Below, in pieces: positions 24,356-36,725 of a DNA stretch of 64,000 nucleotides. Both the position numbers and the translations under genes were made by a program. Numbering within the stretch: position 1 is the stretch's first letter; each line of letters opens with the position of its first letter. The DNA comes from Bactrocera neohumeralis (lineage: Eukaryota > Arthropoda > Insecta > Diptera > Tephritidae), in NCBI RefSeq assembly GCF_024586455.1, contig NC_065922.1, positions 28,764,089 to 28,828,088 of the forward strand, read 5' to 3'. Under the pieces are notes generated by a model. The model saw only the letters and a program-made list of their open reading frames with translations, searched no databases and had not been told where the DNA came from.

Positions 24356-24920
24356 AAAGATAAACTCGAGTTTATTGGTAACTTTGGTGTTAATCATTAA
24401 ACACCGAATTTACAGAAAAAAATAAATAAATCTGTACTATTTTATTTACAAGCTTGTAAAAATTTGCTCAAAGATAAACTCGAATTTATTGGTAATTTCG
24501 GAGTTTAACAAATCGAGTTTACAAAAAAAAATAATTTGTGTTTAGATAGGCGTATACAGGATTTGCAACATAATTTACCTGTAATACTGAAAATTTTGGT
24601 AATGACAAACCCGAGTTTAACTTAATAACTCCGGGGTTAATAGTAAACACAGAGTTTAAGAACAAATTAATTCAATTTGTAAGTTTGTATTGACAAGCTT
24701 GTAAATCTACTCACAGATAAACTCGAGTTTATTGGTAATTTTAGTGTTCAAAGTTAAACACCGAGTTTACGAAAAAAATTCTTTATTTTGTGTTTAGAGA
24801 TGCGTAACCAGGATTTTAACATAATTCATCTGTAATATTGCAATTTTTGGTAATGTCAAACCGGAGTTTAACTGAATAACTTTGGTGTTAATCATTAAAC
24901 ACCGAGTTAAAGAAACAAAC
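24356..24920. repeat. Complex repeat of AAACTCGAGTTT palindromes, about 245 bp
   Basis: GATAAACTCGAGTTTATTGG (24359), GATAAACTCGAATTTATTGG (24473) and GATAAACTCGAGTTTATTGG (24716) recur. A second block, ACCTGTAATACTGAAAATTT (24578) / ATCTGTAATATTGCAATTTT (24830), is followed by TTGGTAATG-CAAACC-GAGTTTAAC. The larger period is about 243-253 bp. Within it, GTTAAACACCGAGTTTA and ACAAGCTTGTAAA also repeat. Confidence 0.85.
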
Positions 24921-25275
24921 TCCTTTAATTTTTCTTATGCGAAATATTTTAGGTGTTATAACAAGAGTTTGAGACTTGATATATCGTCAAGATGGAAAAA
25001 ATTTACTAAGAAGTAGAACATTAACAGCCTTTTGAAAGTTAACATAAGCACCATTTTTGGCAAAATCAAAAATATTTGGAATTTTTTCTATTTATTTTTA
25101 ATTTTTAAATAGAGTTGCAAAACGTTTAATTTATTAGGACTGACTTAAATGCTATTTATTTTATTACAAGCTTTTCTATTTATTTAAAAAGTATTTAAAA
25201 AATAAATCACAAAACATTAACTTTTCAGAAACATAAAGCAGCTGAAGTACTTACTATCTAGTACTTTCTTTATAT
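24921..25275. other. No gene seen
   Basis: AT-rich spacer between two tandem arrays. Confidence 0.4.
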
Positions 25276-25370
25276 TTCATAAATATGACTGACTAACCAC
25301 ACTTGATTGTTTCAAGTATTTTCCATATTTTTTATTTTCATAGATATAACTGAGTAACCACACTTGACTG
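25276..25370. repeat. Tandem duplication, 61 bp, 2 units
   Basis: TTCATAAATATGACTGACTA (25276) and TTCATAGATATAACTGAGTA (25337), both followed by ACCACACTTGAYTG. Confidence 0.85.
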
Positions 25371-25434
25371 CGAATGACTTATGATCAAAAATAAAATTTT
25401 ATTGCTCCATTCAACCCTGCTTTCCTAATTTACG

Positions 25435-25459
25435 CATACATACATACATACATACATAC
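25435..25459. repeat. (CATA)n microsatellite
   Basis: Six near-perfect CATA units. Confidence 0.95.
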
Positions 25460-27335
25460 TTTGTATAGCGTTCCAACTCAATAATTTGTAGACTGCCAAA
25501 CGTCAACGGCAACCAATTGCCGCAAATAATTAAAAATCTCCGATGTAATTTTAACGCCCACAGCAAACCAATTGTCTCAGAATTTTGCAATTAAGAAAAT
25601 TACACATTTCCCAAAAGTAATTAATCATTAAGAAATTAATCAAAAACAACAAAAAACAACAAAGTATAAGAAACTAGCAAAGGCAAGTTAGAATTTTACA
25701 AAATTTAAAAAACTTTTCCTAAACGGAAGCGTGTTATGCAGCGTTTTTGCATCAGATACTCCAATAATTGCACCGAGCACTACAACAAATACACGTCTGT
25801 GAGATAGCAGTGCAGGAGATTGTCGGAATTGATAAATGGGAAGTTGCAACAATGATTTATGTGAATTTCCGCAATACCGGCCAGCAAAGGTGAAGTACAG
25901 CACGTAGAGGGTGTAAATTTTTATTAAGCGCATTTTAGCAAATATTTGCGCAATCAAAATGCGCAGCATATCATCTTCCCGGAGCGCTTGTGAATGTGAT
26001 GTGTTGAATGAAGTACAAAGAAATTTCACAGAAAACTGAACTTCCTGCTAAACAGCACAACAAATATAAACAGTGTTAAATTGAAACACATAATTATATT
26101 TAATTTCTTTTTGTGAAAAAAAAGCAAAACAACTTATGCAAATTTGTGCAATAAATTTAAATTTCTACCCGGATCGTGTGGAGCACATTAACACATTTAT
26201 TGGCAGACGTTTAGGCAGAAGCTGCAGCATGCATATTAATATTTGAGGTTAAAAAATATAAACATTACCAATTGCATATATAAATTTGGCAAAAATAAAG
26301 ATATACTGCACTTTTAAGTATAAAATGGGCAACAGTAAAAAATTATTACAATTTTATCTTCAAATTTGGCAAAATTCATATGAAGCCACAAGCGGACAAC
26401 AACGATAAATCGCATCAAATAATTGATTATAAACCGCACAACACCTTTACTACAATTATTTACTATGTTACTCATACGTCATGTTGAGCGCTGCTGTAGT
26501 GGCCGTCAAACCGCCGGCTGCAAGCACGATTTCACATGAAAAACCGCAAACACATATGGATCACAGTAAACCCAAGATATGTCAATTTATTTTTTATTTT
26601 TAATTTTTTTTTGATCATGCACATTACACTTTTTATTGTTGCTATTGTTGTCAATGAATTCTGCAAATAATTGTGGTTCACATTATCAGTTTCAGCGTAT
26701 ATTTCTTGCGAACGTGCTGAGTGTTGCTTAAGTTTACTACAGTTGAGGCGCAGAGACACTATTCATGCTTACTTTTATTGTTGTTGTAGTTATATGTGAT
26801 CTGATTGTTGACATTGGACATCGGCTCATACATCAGAAAATACATAATTTGTGTTGCTGGTCAGGATAGTGTTCCAATAAAGGTGCCACTGCGCTATTTA
26901 TTTTATGTTTGTCTAAGAAAAGAGAAACTGCGTAGATAGAACCTCAGTATCTCAGCGTTTGAAGATAACAAAGCATATTTGTTCTTATTTGGTGCTAATG
27001 ACGTCATATGAGTACTTGTGAGTGATTGGCGGGTGAAACCTTAGACATTTGTGATTATGTTCCAAGCTATGCTCCGCGGCAAGATCAAACAAATTTATAG
27101 ACTGTGTAGCATATTCATGTGAATGGCAATCTTTTCAATGCAAATTTCTCATTACATGACAGTTAGTATTTTTATTTGTTAGTTTGGTATTTAGTTTTTA
27201 GGAGCACGCTTTTGAAAATTATTCGATTGAAAATAAAATAAAAAATGATGTAAAATTGAGTTGAAATTTCGAAAGACTAATTTCGAACATAGACACGATT
27301 AATTTTTTATAACTTTCAAAATATTACCTAAAAAA
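25460..27335. other. No gene seen
   Basis: Mixed AT-rich DNA. Less AT-rich patches occur at 25720-26030 and 26480-26530. The minus-strand 113-codon frame at 25688-26029 has no recognisable motif, and its context does not support an exon. Confidence 0.4.
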
Positions 27336-27505
27336 CTCTCTTAAACTCGAGTTTATTATTTTGAGTTTAAAGTTAAATTCAATAAATACAATTAATAATT
27401 TGTTTATAACATACGCCTAAAAACTTTCATAAAATCGATTTTATTAGTCGGAGTTTAAGCTTTAACTCAATTCATAAGCACGGAGTTTACCAAAAATAGA
27501 TCAAA
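27336..27505. repeat. Outlying copy of the GAGTTTAA repeat
   Basis: CTTAAACTCGAGTTTATTAT at 27341, TGAGTTTAAAGTTAAATTC, ATACGCCTAAAAACT (compare the AGGCGTATAC and GATGCGTAACC lines at 24.5 kb), CGGAGTTTAAGC and CACGGAGTTTACC. These are the motifs of the 24356-24920 array in a looser arrangement. Confidence 0.6.
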
Positions 27506-30440
27506 AACAGAAAAATTTCAAAAATGAAGTAAACTTTTCGAAAATACAAAAAAAAAATTCGGTATTACATAGACTTGTTAATGAAAAAAGTATTTATTTG
27601 TGAAGACTGTAGACGTAAAAAAGTATTTATTAAGTAAATGTTTAGATTATTTTCCAATATTTCGTTTTTATTTTTTGGATTTCGAAAGGGATAGAAACCT
27701 GGCTTACGCCTAATTCGTATCTCGTAGCCTGCCACACTTTAGAAATTTAAAAAAAAGTTAATCCTTTGTACTTACATATATTGACTTTGTACTAAAATAC
27801 AAATATGAAAATATTTACCTATAAAATCTCCCGCTGTTCCTAAATCTATATTTTCCAGTTTTCAATTATTCATAACCTAAAATATTCGAAAATGAGTGAG
27901 TGAACCCCGAATATATTTACTTACTCTTAAGTGAGTTATCATTTAAATACTTATTTATTCAGATACCGCTTTTATTTACATATCCAACGACCTAGCATTA
28001 AAGTAAATACTGATTTTGCAGTTTTTGTTTGTTTTATAAATACGTCTCCTTATTATGACCTTACGTATGTTTGCGCTTTTTATTGAGTACAATAAATTTA
28101 ATGGCATTTTGGCGGTTTATCTCATTACAATTCTTCTTTCTTTTGAGGATTTTTGATTTTTAAATATCTGAAAAATATGGCCTGTGCTATTTGTTATTCA
28201 AAACTATTTCATTCATATATTCAAACAATTTCTTACCATCTTTACAAAATAAATTTGACTAAAACGACTTAAGTATTTCCTCAATATAAATCTTAAATTT
28301 TTTCGTCTGCTTTTTAATGAAAGTTTGATAATTTCATGTTAAAAAATGCGGAAATTTTGCTTACAAGCGCATTTCATGTAATAAACTTTATCGCAAAGAA
28401 AATTCCACAAGCTTTCAATAAAATATTTTCCAATCAAAAGCAAGAACATTCAGGAAGTTAACACAACAACTACGCTACATACAAGCTTTAGCAATTATGT
28501 ATGTAGATATAAAGGGTGATGTCAGGCACAACAAGTACTTAAACGTAATGCTGTTATTCTCGCTTCTTGCGCTAAATAATGAAGAATTCTTTATGCAACT
28601 TTCAACACCAAAAATGATAATAAATCTTATTGAAATGGAAACATTTCATTGTCTTCAAAGTGAGTGAATACTTTGCGGTATTTACGGCTTGCTAAAAGCC
28701 AATTTGTTGTTGTTGGTGTTGATGTAGTGGCTTTATCGGCGATTTGTTGCATTGACAGCAGGTTCACCAGCAACAGGCACGTAACAGTCAGACGAACGGA
28801 CAATCAGTCACTCAATCAATGGATCTGCCAAGAGACAAGGCGAGACAAGGTGGCTTTTTCCAATAATTTACATTATGTTTGTGGGTTTGTAAGTACTTGA
28901 TATGTTCTTATGTAGGTGCTTGGGTATAAACGTGATGAGCACTAAGTTAAAAAGGGGGAAAAAGATGGGAGTTGTGGGAACGTGTTGCGATGGGGAGTAA
29001 TCAAAAGGGATAAAAAATTCGAATTAAAAATAAAATTATTAAAAAAGTACAGTGTTGCCGTATGTGGTGTTTTGCATAATAGTAAAAGTTTTTATTACCC
29101 ACTCTTCGCTAGGAGAGAACTATAGATCACAATATGGCAATTATTAAAATGGAAGCATCCACAGGTACACGGAATGAAAATTTTTAAACAAATAACTACT
29201 TAAAATGTAATTCAAAAAGCAAACTGTAAATAATAAATAGCAATAAAAAGAAATAAAAATCAGCAAAAACGCATTACAACAATCGTACGAGTATAATACA
29301 ATCATAACGATATAAGTCTATTTGTGCACCCACATTACCGAATATTGGCGAAATTTCATTGGTGGTGGCATTCATTAGTGACTAGGAAACACAAACAAAA
29401 GCATAATGGCATATATAAAGACGCTTATGTAGATATTTGAGTGGCGCCGTCGCAAAAACGTGATCAGCCGCGTCACTTTTGGCCTACTTTGACTATACGG
29501 CAACGCATCTATGCACAGATACATATAATACACAGCTGCGGGCTATATATTAGATGTGCACATATGCATATATCGATATAAATATGTAATATATAAGTAG
29601 ATATATGCGTTAAAGTCGTCAGTGAAAGATAATAATGTGCGAAACTTATTTTATACTTCGCAATGTAAATGGCACACTAGTTTAATGTGTTTAGCAACAT
29701 GTTGCAGACAGGTGTTCGATATCGTTAGCAACATACACAAATAAGAAATTGTTGAAAATAAGGATTTAAGGCGTAAAAATGATGTTGCTGGAGAAGAAGA
29801 GCTGAAGTTTAAATTAGTATTCAGCAGAAGTGGATTAATGGAAGCCTGCCCAGTTGAAAATAGGGTGGCTTGGGAATATAAATGTAATAGGTATGATTTC
29901 TTGTACACTTAAATCTTTTTTCTAATAGAGAAAAGTATGTTTTTTTCAAAATTGTATAACATTAATAGACATGTGATGTTTCAGACCACTTTTTATGTTG
30001 AATTATTATCTTATATTTATTTATTTAAAGCATTTTCCAGTAACTAAGTAATATTTTTCCAAAAACTACTTATCCGAAATTTATCCGAACTCGGTTATAA
30101 ACGCGAAAGCGATCTTTACACTAATAAAAAAGAACAAGAAGACTTTTCCAAAATTTAAATTTTTGCGCCCTATCCTTCCTTTTCTTCAAATAGTTGGTAT
30201 GTGACTTGAATAATATTTTATTCCTAATTATAAGACCGCCTAGTTGTAGGCTTTGATTTTTTTGATATAACAAAAATTAAGTGAAGCATACATTTAGGAG
30301 TAAAACTTAATCAAGATGCTAAAATACGAGTTAAAATTTTTGGTATATAATTTCTGTAGATATTTAAGCGCTTCAGCCAGAATTTGAAGAAATTATAGTG
30401 CACGAGGTTAGTATTACATACATACAAGAAGAATACACTT
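27506..30440. other. No gene seen
   Basis: Nearly 3 kb of intron-like DNA. The 28664-28900 frame lies in a less AT-rich patch and runs through a GTAAGT at 28889, but has no recognisable motif. Microsatellite-like ATATGTA strings occur at 29540-29610. Confidence 0.4.
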
Positions 30441-30442
30441 TA

Positions 30443-30990
30443 CCTTCGGCTTCATCGAAACTATAATATCCTTCACAGAAGCATTTCTTATGGCATATTT
30501 AAAAGGATATAAGCAAATTATTGTGTTGATTTTGATTGATCATTTTGTATGGCAGCTATATGCTATAGTAATCCGATCTGAAAAAATTCTTCGGATATTG
30601 TGGCACTGACTCGGACAATAAACTTTGTCAAATTTCGTGAAGATATTTTGTACAAAAGAGTTTTTCATACTGGGCCTAGATTTTGATTGACCATTTTGTA
30701 TGGCAGCTATATGCTATAGTAATTCGATCTGAAAAATTGCCTTGGATAATGTTATATACAAAATTTTGTGAAAATATCTCGTCAAATAAAATAGTTTTCT
30801 ATACAAAAACTTCATTCTGGTCGCTCTGTTTGTATGGCAGCTTTATGCTCAGGTGATCCGATATCAAAAAGAAAAAAACGACCGGCGCGCTGTTGTTAAC
30901 TCGCGGCGTCTGTGCCAGTAAAGAAGAAGAAGAAGAAAATCTGATATCAATGATTTCTTGGGCAGAAATACGACATTAATTTCTTGGTGT
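30443..30990 (+). repeat. TATGGCAGC dispersed repeat, best copy, 3 internal units
   Basis: Opens CCTTCGGCTTCATCGAAACT, then CCTTCACAGAAGCATTTCT. TATGGCAGCTATATGCTATA occurs at 30549 and 30700, with a third diverged GTATGGCAGCTTTATGCT at 30832 (offsets 151 and 133 bp). Between them are GATCTGAAAAA, TTTCGTGAAGATAT and GTTTTCTATACAAAAAC lines. I recall this as a widespread tephritid intronic repeat with 100-150 bp internal units. The third unit is interrupted by a LINE tail (30868-30942). Confidence 0.8.
30868..30942 (+). mobile_element. 5-prime-truncated LINE tail with (GAA)n end
   Basis: A 75-bp insert reads CGACCGGCGCGCTGTTGTTA, then CGGCGTCTGTGCCAGTAAAG, and ends in GAAGAAGAAGAAGAA. It is flanked by GATATCAA at 30860-30867 and 30943-30950, which looks like a target-site duplication. 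The 3-prime simple-repeat tail, the extreme 5-prime truncation and the duplication together are the signature of target-primed reverse transcription. The family name is unknown; I recall the sequence from tephritid non-LTR elements. Confidence 0.65.
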
Positions 30991-32580
30991 TACAAATTTC
31001 GCGACAAAGTTAATATACCATTTCGGAATATAAATATTTATTCACATAATATTTAATTAGGAAACTGACTAAGCTTCTATTGATACAAGTTTTCAGATCT
31101 TATATTCAAATAATTTCGACTCAAGTAACTTATAAGTTATACTCAAATATACTTTTCAACCGCCAAATTTGGCCTATAACCACTTGCTAAATATTTAATT
31201 AAAAATAACCCGCAAAATATACGAGTTTGCGTAAATATTCTTCAACGAACATATTTAAAATTTATTACGCGTTTGATATACGCATAAAGGCAAATCATAC
31301 ATTTGCTCTTGGGGATTCCCACAACCTTTATTTTAAGTAATGCTCCAAGTATTCACAAATGCGTTCAGTTTTCTTATAAATATAGCTACAATTTTATTAA
31401 CATAAAACAACACAATTTAGTGAAAGGTTAATGCGACATACATAAGTCCAAATAGTTAACAAGCGCGTAAGCAAAATATTTTTAGATGCATTGGCCAAAC
31501 GCCTGGACGCGGTAACTAAAATTTGCATGAAAGCGATACACAACCACACAAACTAAGATGTCGTTGCAAAGGTTGAAAAATAAAAATCGAAAACACGAAA
31601 TACGCGACTGCTTTGCTAACTAAAGAAATGTTTGAATCTTTTATTGCTTTTGTTTTTTGAATGCTCAAATAACTGGCCCAGCAAGCAGTCAGAGAAGACA
31701 GCTGATGCGAAGCTCGGTTTTGCATAAACACACAACGAATGCATACAAGTTAAGTATTTTAAGTTATACTTAGCGCCAGCGTCATGCGATAGCCAGCCGT
31801 TTGGGTGCTATTTCAACCCAAGTAGACGCTAGTATCCAATACTTTGTCAGTTGGTTGACTTGACTTGACTTGAGTTGAGTTGAGTAAAAGCCCAAATCGA
31901 AAACAAGCCGCTGATAGATAAAACATTGAAGACAACACCAAATGCGCGTAAAAACTAGAAATGAGAAATACAATATGCATACGGTAAATATGTATATTTG
32001 TATATATGTACATATGTATGTATATGGGTTTGAACGAGCTAAAAATGTGTGCTATACCGGCGTAAACTGGATAAAACTAGAAACGGTGCGGTTTTCTAAC
32101 ATCATTTGACTTTTCGGTCGCTTGTTTGCTGAAGAAAAAAAAATAAAAATGCTAACAAAAAAAATCAAATAAAAGAAATTATAGTAATAAATAGTCGACT
32201 ATAAAATATTCATGGGTAATCAGATATTTATGTAAATTAGTTTGTAAATAAATATGAGGGGTTTAAGGCATGCTTAGAAATATACATATATATATAAGTA
32301 TGCTGTATGTGTATTAAGTTAAAGCTGATTATACGATTGATTTGCTTAAATTACTGATTTATTGCCTTCTAGCTAGACCAACAAATTTAAATAAATCAAC
32401 TCAATTTTTTCTGATTTGAAGAATTGCGCGTTAGAGCATTCAACTTTAAGATCTAGCACAACATTAGATAACGGCATAAATTACTTTCAGCATTAGTATT
32501 TGAGGGCAGCTACACTGATTGACAACAAACTCTAACGAAAGCACTGGCATAGTATATACATATGTATATAGTATATATAT
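30991..32580. other. No gene seen; simple repeats
   Basis: Includes a TTGAC/TTGAG pentanucleotide run (31853-31884) and a TATGTATA cluster at 31988-32024. The minus-strand frames at 31516-32013 are chance frames. Confidence 0.4.
31853..31884. repeat. (TTGAC)n to (TTGAG)n pentanucleotide repeat
   Basis: GGTTGACTTGACTTGACTTG passes into AGTTGAGTTGAG: six units that switch from TTGAC to TTGAG halfway. Confidence 0.9.
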
Positions 32581-32726
32581 GTGACCTGGTCTACGGAAAG
32601 GGGGCTTAGGTGTCAAAAAAAAGGAGAACAATTAATGAGATAACGAGAAACTGACGATTATTTTTAACAGCTTTTCCCAGAAAACTAGTTTTCGCACGTT
32701 AGCTCTCTTTTCGTAGACCAGGTCAC
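32581..32726. mobile_element. 146-bp MITE with GTGACCTGGTCTACG inverted ends
   Basis: The left end GTGACCTGGTCTACGGAAAG (32581-32600) is matched by the right end, whose reverse complement is GTGACCTGGTCTACGAAAAG, one mismatch in 20. ATAT flanks both ends and may be the target-site duplication or part of a longer inverted repeat. The interior is non-coding. The superfamily is not determined. The near-identical ends suggest it is younger than most repeats here. Confidence 0.85.
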
Positions 32727-32743
32727 ATATACTTGTACTGCTA

Positions 32744-32773
32744 CTAAAAAATACGAAAAGACTTTTTCGACTA
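32744..32773 (-). mobile_element. Solo mariner-type terminal sequence
   Basis: The reverse complement reads TTGGTAGTCGAAAAAGTCTT followed by TTCGTATTTTTT, matching the ends of the deleted mariner at 45239-45722. No partner end is seen nearby. It lies 18 bp right of the MITE at 32581-32726. Confidence 0.7.
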
Positions 32774-33555
32774 CCAATATATCTATACATATATATGTTA
32801 TGAATAATAAATATTAATTTTTAACATAAATTTCATATTAATCATACATACATACTCACACATAATACATATTAAAACTTTTTACAGTTTATTGCACACA
32901 CTCACACACGCAAATATACAATTGATTTCATTCTTATGTTAATCACCCACTCATTTGCATACGTTGAACTCGTAATCAAAATATTATAGATTTAATTTGA
33001 TTTCCATACAAAAGCAGTTCAACAATCAATACTTGCATAGCTAGTTGCTTGTTATGCGGAAGTGATAATGAGTTTATGTAAACGCAGTTGGTATTTAAAT
33101 TGTTAGAAACAAAAAGGCCTTTGTGGCTTTTAAATATGCAGTCATTTTTGAAATAGTCTCGCATTTTATAACTTTGTAGTTTACGAGTTCGAACTAGCCT
33201 GCAGTTTGCATAATTAGGGGGGGGCGGTAGCACATACCCGGTATATAGACATACTAAGTTAATACAATTGTATAACATGTTTAAGTATATTCAGGCGCTT
33301 AATGATTTCTTCGAATCGCATTTGCGTAGTTACATATATATCTATATTGGTATATTCAAATTATATATTGATATTGGAATATATTCCTGCACAAATCAAT
33401 GACTTGCGTATTTCAATGATTGAACCTGTTTAAGGCTACTACTAATTGGTTATTGATTAGATATATTTTTAGAATAGTAACGCAGTAACGGCTGGTTCGG
33501 TTGAGTTGATATTTTTCACGAACTTCTTAGATATTTGTCAGGAAAATATGATAAG
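32774..33555. other. No gene seen
   Basis: AT-rich; the minus-strand 100-codon frame at 32976-33278 has no recognisable motif. A GGGGGG run lies near 33219. Confidence 0.4.
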
Positions 33556-33880
33556 AATAAACGCATAGAATATTCGATAAAAATTTCGATTTTTTAAACT
33601 ACTCTGGACTGCAGTATCTTTCACAAAACTCACATTTTTTGGAAAGCAGCCATTTTTCAACAATCAGTATTTTGAAATTTTTTAATCTCCCAATTATTAT
33701 CTGTGTTCATCTGTGTTAATAATACATTTTTTGGTTTTTGGTTCTGAGATATTTATAAGCTGAAAAATCAGCCTTACCGCCAGGCACTTTTTTTGAAGGT
33801 GTTCATGCAGATGCGTGATCAAGAGAATCCAAAATTTTTCAAAATAAATTGAAAGATATAAAAGTAAAGTAGACTCTACA
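33556..33880 (-). repeat. Dispersed repeat family A, copy 2 (minus)
   Basis: The reverse complement gives TTTTGAAAAATTTTGGATTC, TCTTGATCACG, TTTTTCAGCTTATAAATATC, TCAGAACCAAAAACC and CAGATGAACACAGAT, in the order seen at 2957-3240 and 45000-45238. The outer limit near 33556 is uncertain. Confidence 0.55.
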
Positions 33881-33980
33881 AAATATATTATATTTTTTAT
33901 ATATTAAATCCACTGCCTCTTTAAAAAAAAAATTCACCAAAATTGCGTTTTTCGGCCTTGCGAGTGGATATATTCTCTTA

Positions 33981-34524
33981 AGGGGTTACTTGGGTTTACT
34001 GGTTTCAAAAAATCAATTTTTTTGTCTTATTAAATTCTACAACACCTATAGAATATCGTCCTAAATAATTTTAAGCTGATCCGAGTAATAGTTTCGGAGA
34101 TACAGCCCTAGAACTTGTGCGCTCGAAGCTGGCTAGGCTAAGTGTGCCTTTTTTAAACGCCTTTTTCTCGAAAGTGTGTTTTTGAAGTCGACTGGCAGGC
34201 TTTCTCGAGAACTGCTCAACCGATATTCATGCAATTTTACACAGGTGTTTGAAATACAATTCTTAGAGACATGCACGAAGGATTTTTTTTCGATTACTAT
34301 TAACTATTAGAAAAAAATGTCGCGAAATTTTAATTTTTAAAATCCAATTTTCAGTTTTTTTCCTTCGGCCTAGCTCTAAGTTAAGGTTTCAACTTTTTTT
34401 CGAAAATTTCAGAATTTCTTTGTTAATAGTGTATGTTTATAACAATAAAAAATTTAATTTTTTATATGAAAAAAAATTGTTGAAAAAACGCTGTTTTTTA
34501 CCAGAGAAAGCCCATGCAACCCCT
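33981..34524 (+). mobile_element. Inverted-repeat element AGGGGTTACNTGGG, copy 1
   Basis: The left end AGGGGTTACTTGGG (33981-33994) and the right end, reverse complement AGGGGTTGCATGGG (34511-34524), match at 12 of 14 positions. The left boundary sits in TTAAGGGG. Interior lines such as GATCCGAGTAATAGTTTCGG and GAACTTGTGCGCTCGAAGCT are shared, in reverse orientation, with 44778-44989. There is no coding capacity. A TTAA target would fit a piggyBac-type MITE, but the right flank is not TTAA, so the class is open. Confidence 0.75.
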
Positions 34525-36640
34525 CCTTAGCTGTTTGTAACGACCTTTTTGTGCGGTTTATAAAGAAAGTTTAAGTGCAGTCTCAGCATCATAAATTACT
34601 GTAGTCTCAAATTTCATCTATTAACTGCAAAAACAGGATATAAAAAGGTACATATATATACGTATTTAATTTTATTTTTGCATTGTACAATTAGTACCAT
34701 TTTTCTAAAGTCTGAAAAGCTTAACTATAATAAATCAACGCTTGAATAGAACGTGCATTAAAAATAGAATTTTTATTATATCCGGTTGCTTAAAAAAAGT
34801 ATACATACAAACAGTATAACAGTATGTTTATAATGCACACAAAATTCTTATTCTATTTTATTATTTATTGCTTTATTTTATTTTTTATTAGCGTGGTCAA
34901 ATTCGTTTCAAAGCGCTGAGCATTTTGTAATGCGCACTTCAAGAATCAATGGTAATTAATTAACCCTTTTGTGTGACTTAAAAAAATTCTTAAATATTAA
35001 TCAAGTTATATGTTATGATACTACATTTAAAGTTGGCTTTGAAGATATACTTTTAAACCGCTTACATTTATTTATAAGCGTAGAATATGTCAATGTTTGA
35101 ATAGCAATAATATTGATATTTATTAAAAAATGAGCTTATTTTGTGTCCAAAAAAAAGTTAAAAATCGAAATAAATGTGTGCCCGAATATTAAAGCTGCTT
35201 AAAACTAATGACGCAGACAAATAGTCAAGAGCGCAAGTCTGAGGAATTGGGGAATTTTGCGTGCAAAATTGCATTGTAATGTGACATTCTCTTATTTATG
35301 GTACTGGCGGTGCTTTGTGAAGATATACTGAAGTGGTTTGATAATTTTTAAATTAGAAAAAATTTTAATTGATTTATTGAACTATTTTTAAGTTCATTGG
35401 TCAAGCTTTATTGTGGCTAACAATATATTAAATTGTTTTATTTTTCAATAGAGTGAAACGTTAATTATGAATCAAGACTAAAGCACTGTGGGCTGTATAA
35501 AAACAGCTACAGTATCTTTGTTACGGTTCAATTAAATTTGTAGAAACTTGAATCCTCATTGCAAACTTTCTTTTATATTTTTTAATAAATTTGTTAATAA
35601 AACTTTTTGAATAATTTTTAAAGTTTTTTTTATTTTTTTTTATATTTTATTTATTTATTTTTTTCTCATAATTTTATTAATTAAATTTTCTTCATATTTT
35701 TTGAATAATTTTTTTTGTAATTTTTCCCTTTTTATATTATGTTACAATTTTAAAATAATTTTACAATTTACAATAACAATTTAATTACCGTTTCAAAAGC
35801 CGCTCAATTCTGTTTACAGCACAGTTTCACTCAGCAGCAAAATTGCATGCGATATTTTTTACAAGCTTTCATATTTTGCTTTTCATTTCATTCCAATTTT
35901 TTGTATAGAAATTTCTCGTATGTAATTACAATGATATTGCATTTGAATGCATAAATCTTTGTGTTCGCAACTGGAATTACCAGAAGCTAATTTTATTGCT
36001 CCAAATAAGTAAATTGATTGTAAAAACTGCAATTATCTGTAATAAATTAATCTAGTTGTCATTTGCAAAAGCTACTGCTTTTAATTTAATTATTGTCAAA
36101 AAATATAAAATTTTTTTGTAAATCTTATTTCGTTTATTTATTTTTATATTATTTATTTATATTACTTTTAAAACGGATTTTTGCAGTGAAATATTTATTA
36201 TTTTTAGTTTAAGTTTAAAAGAAAAAAAAATATTTTTTTTTAATTTTTTAAATAAGTTTAAAAGAAAATATAAAATTATAAATCCATTGGGCATATATTT
36301 AAAGTTCCAAAAAAGCGATAACCAATTTTTTAGACATTTCTCCCCAAAAAAATTTTATAGGAAAAAAGATTAAAAAATTTTCGCAAGATAAGCGATCAAC
36401 TCATAGGCACATTTCTCTAAAAAAGTATAATCTACATACATACATTAATTATATTTTCAATATTATCTACCATACAATTTTTCGTAAGCGAAAACAACCG
36501 GCAAATTAAAAAACAATATCATTTCGTGACCTAAAATGCAAAACAACGTAGCATCGAAAAAATCGAAATTTAGTTTTTTTAATGCTTACGATGCTCTACA
36601 GCATATGGCATATATGTAGCATAAAATTGTCAGCTTTCGC
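34525..36640. other. No gene seen
   Basis: AT-rich with long T runs at 35560-35760. No coding or RNA gene evidence. Confidence 0.4.
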
Positions 36641-36643
36641 AGT

Positions 36644-36725
36644 CAGATATAACCAATTTATAACTATTTAATAACCAAAAATTTTCAGATATAACAATTA
36701 TATAACCATTTTATAACCAAAACTC
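36644..36725. repeat. Tandem duplication, 42 bp, 2 units
   Basis: CAGATATAACCAATTTATAA (36644) and CAGATATAACAATTATATAA (36686), both followed by C-ATTT-ATAACCAAAA. Confidence 0.7.

Noticed and set aside
25688..26029. 113-codon minus-strand frame
   Set aside because: No motif and no splice or promoter context; a chance frame in a less AT-rich patch.
28664..28900. Open frame running through a GTAAGT
   Set aside because: With this base composition GTAAGT is expected many times in 64 kb; no acceptor, promoter or protein signal supports an exon.
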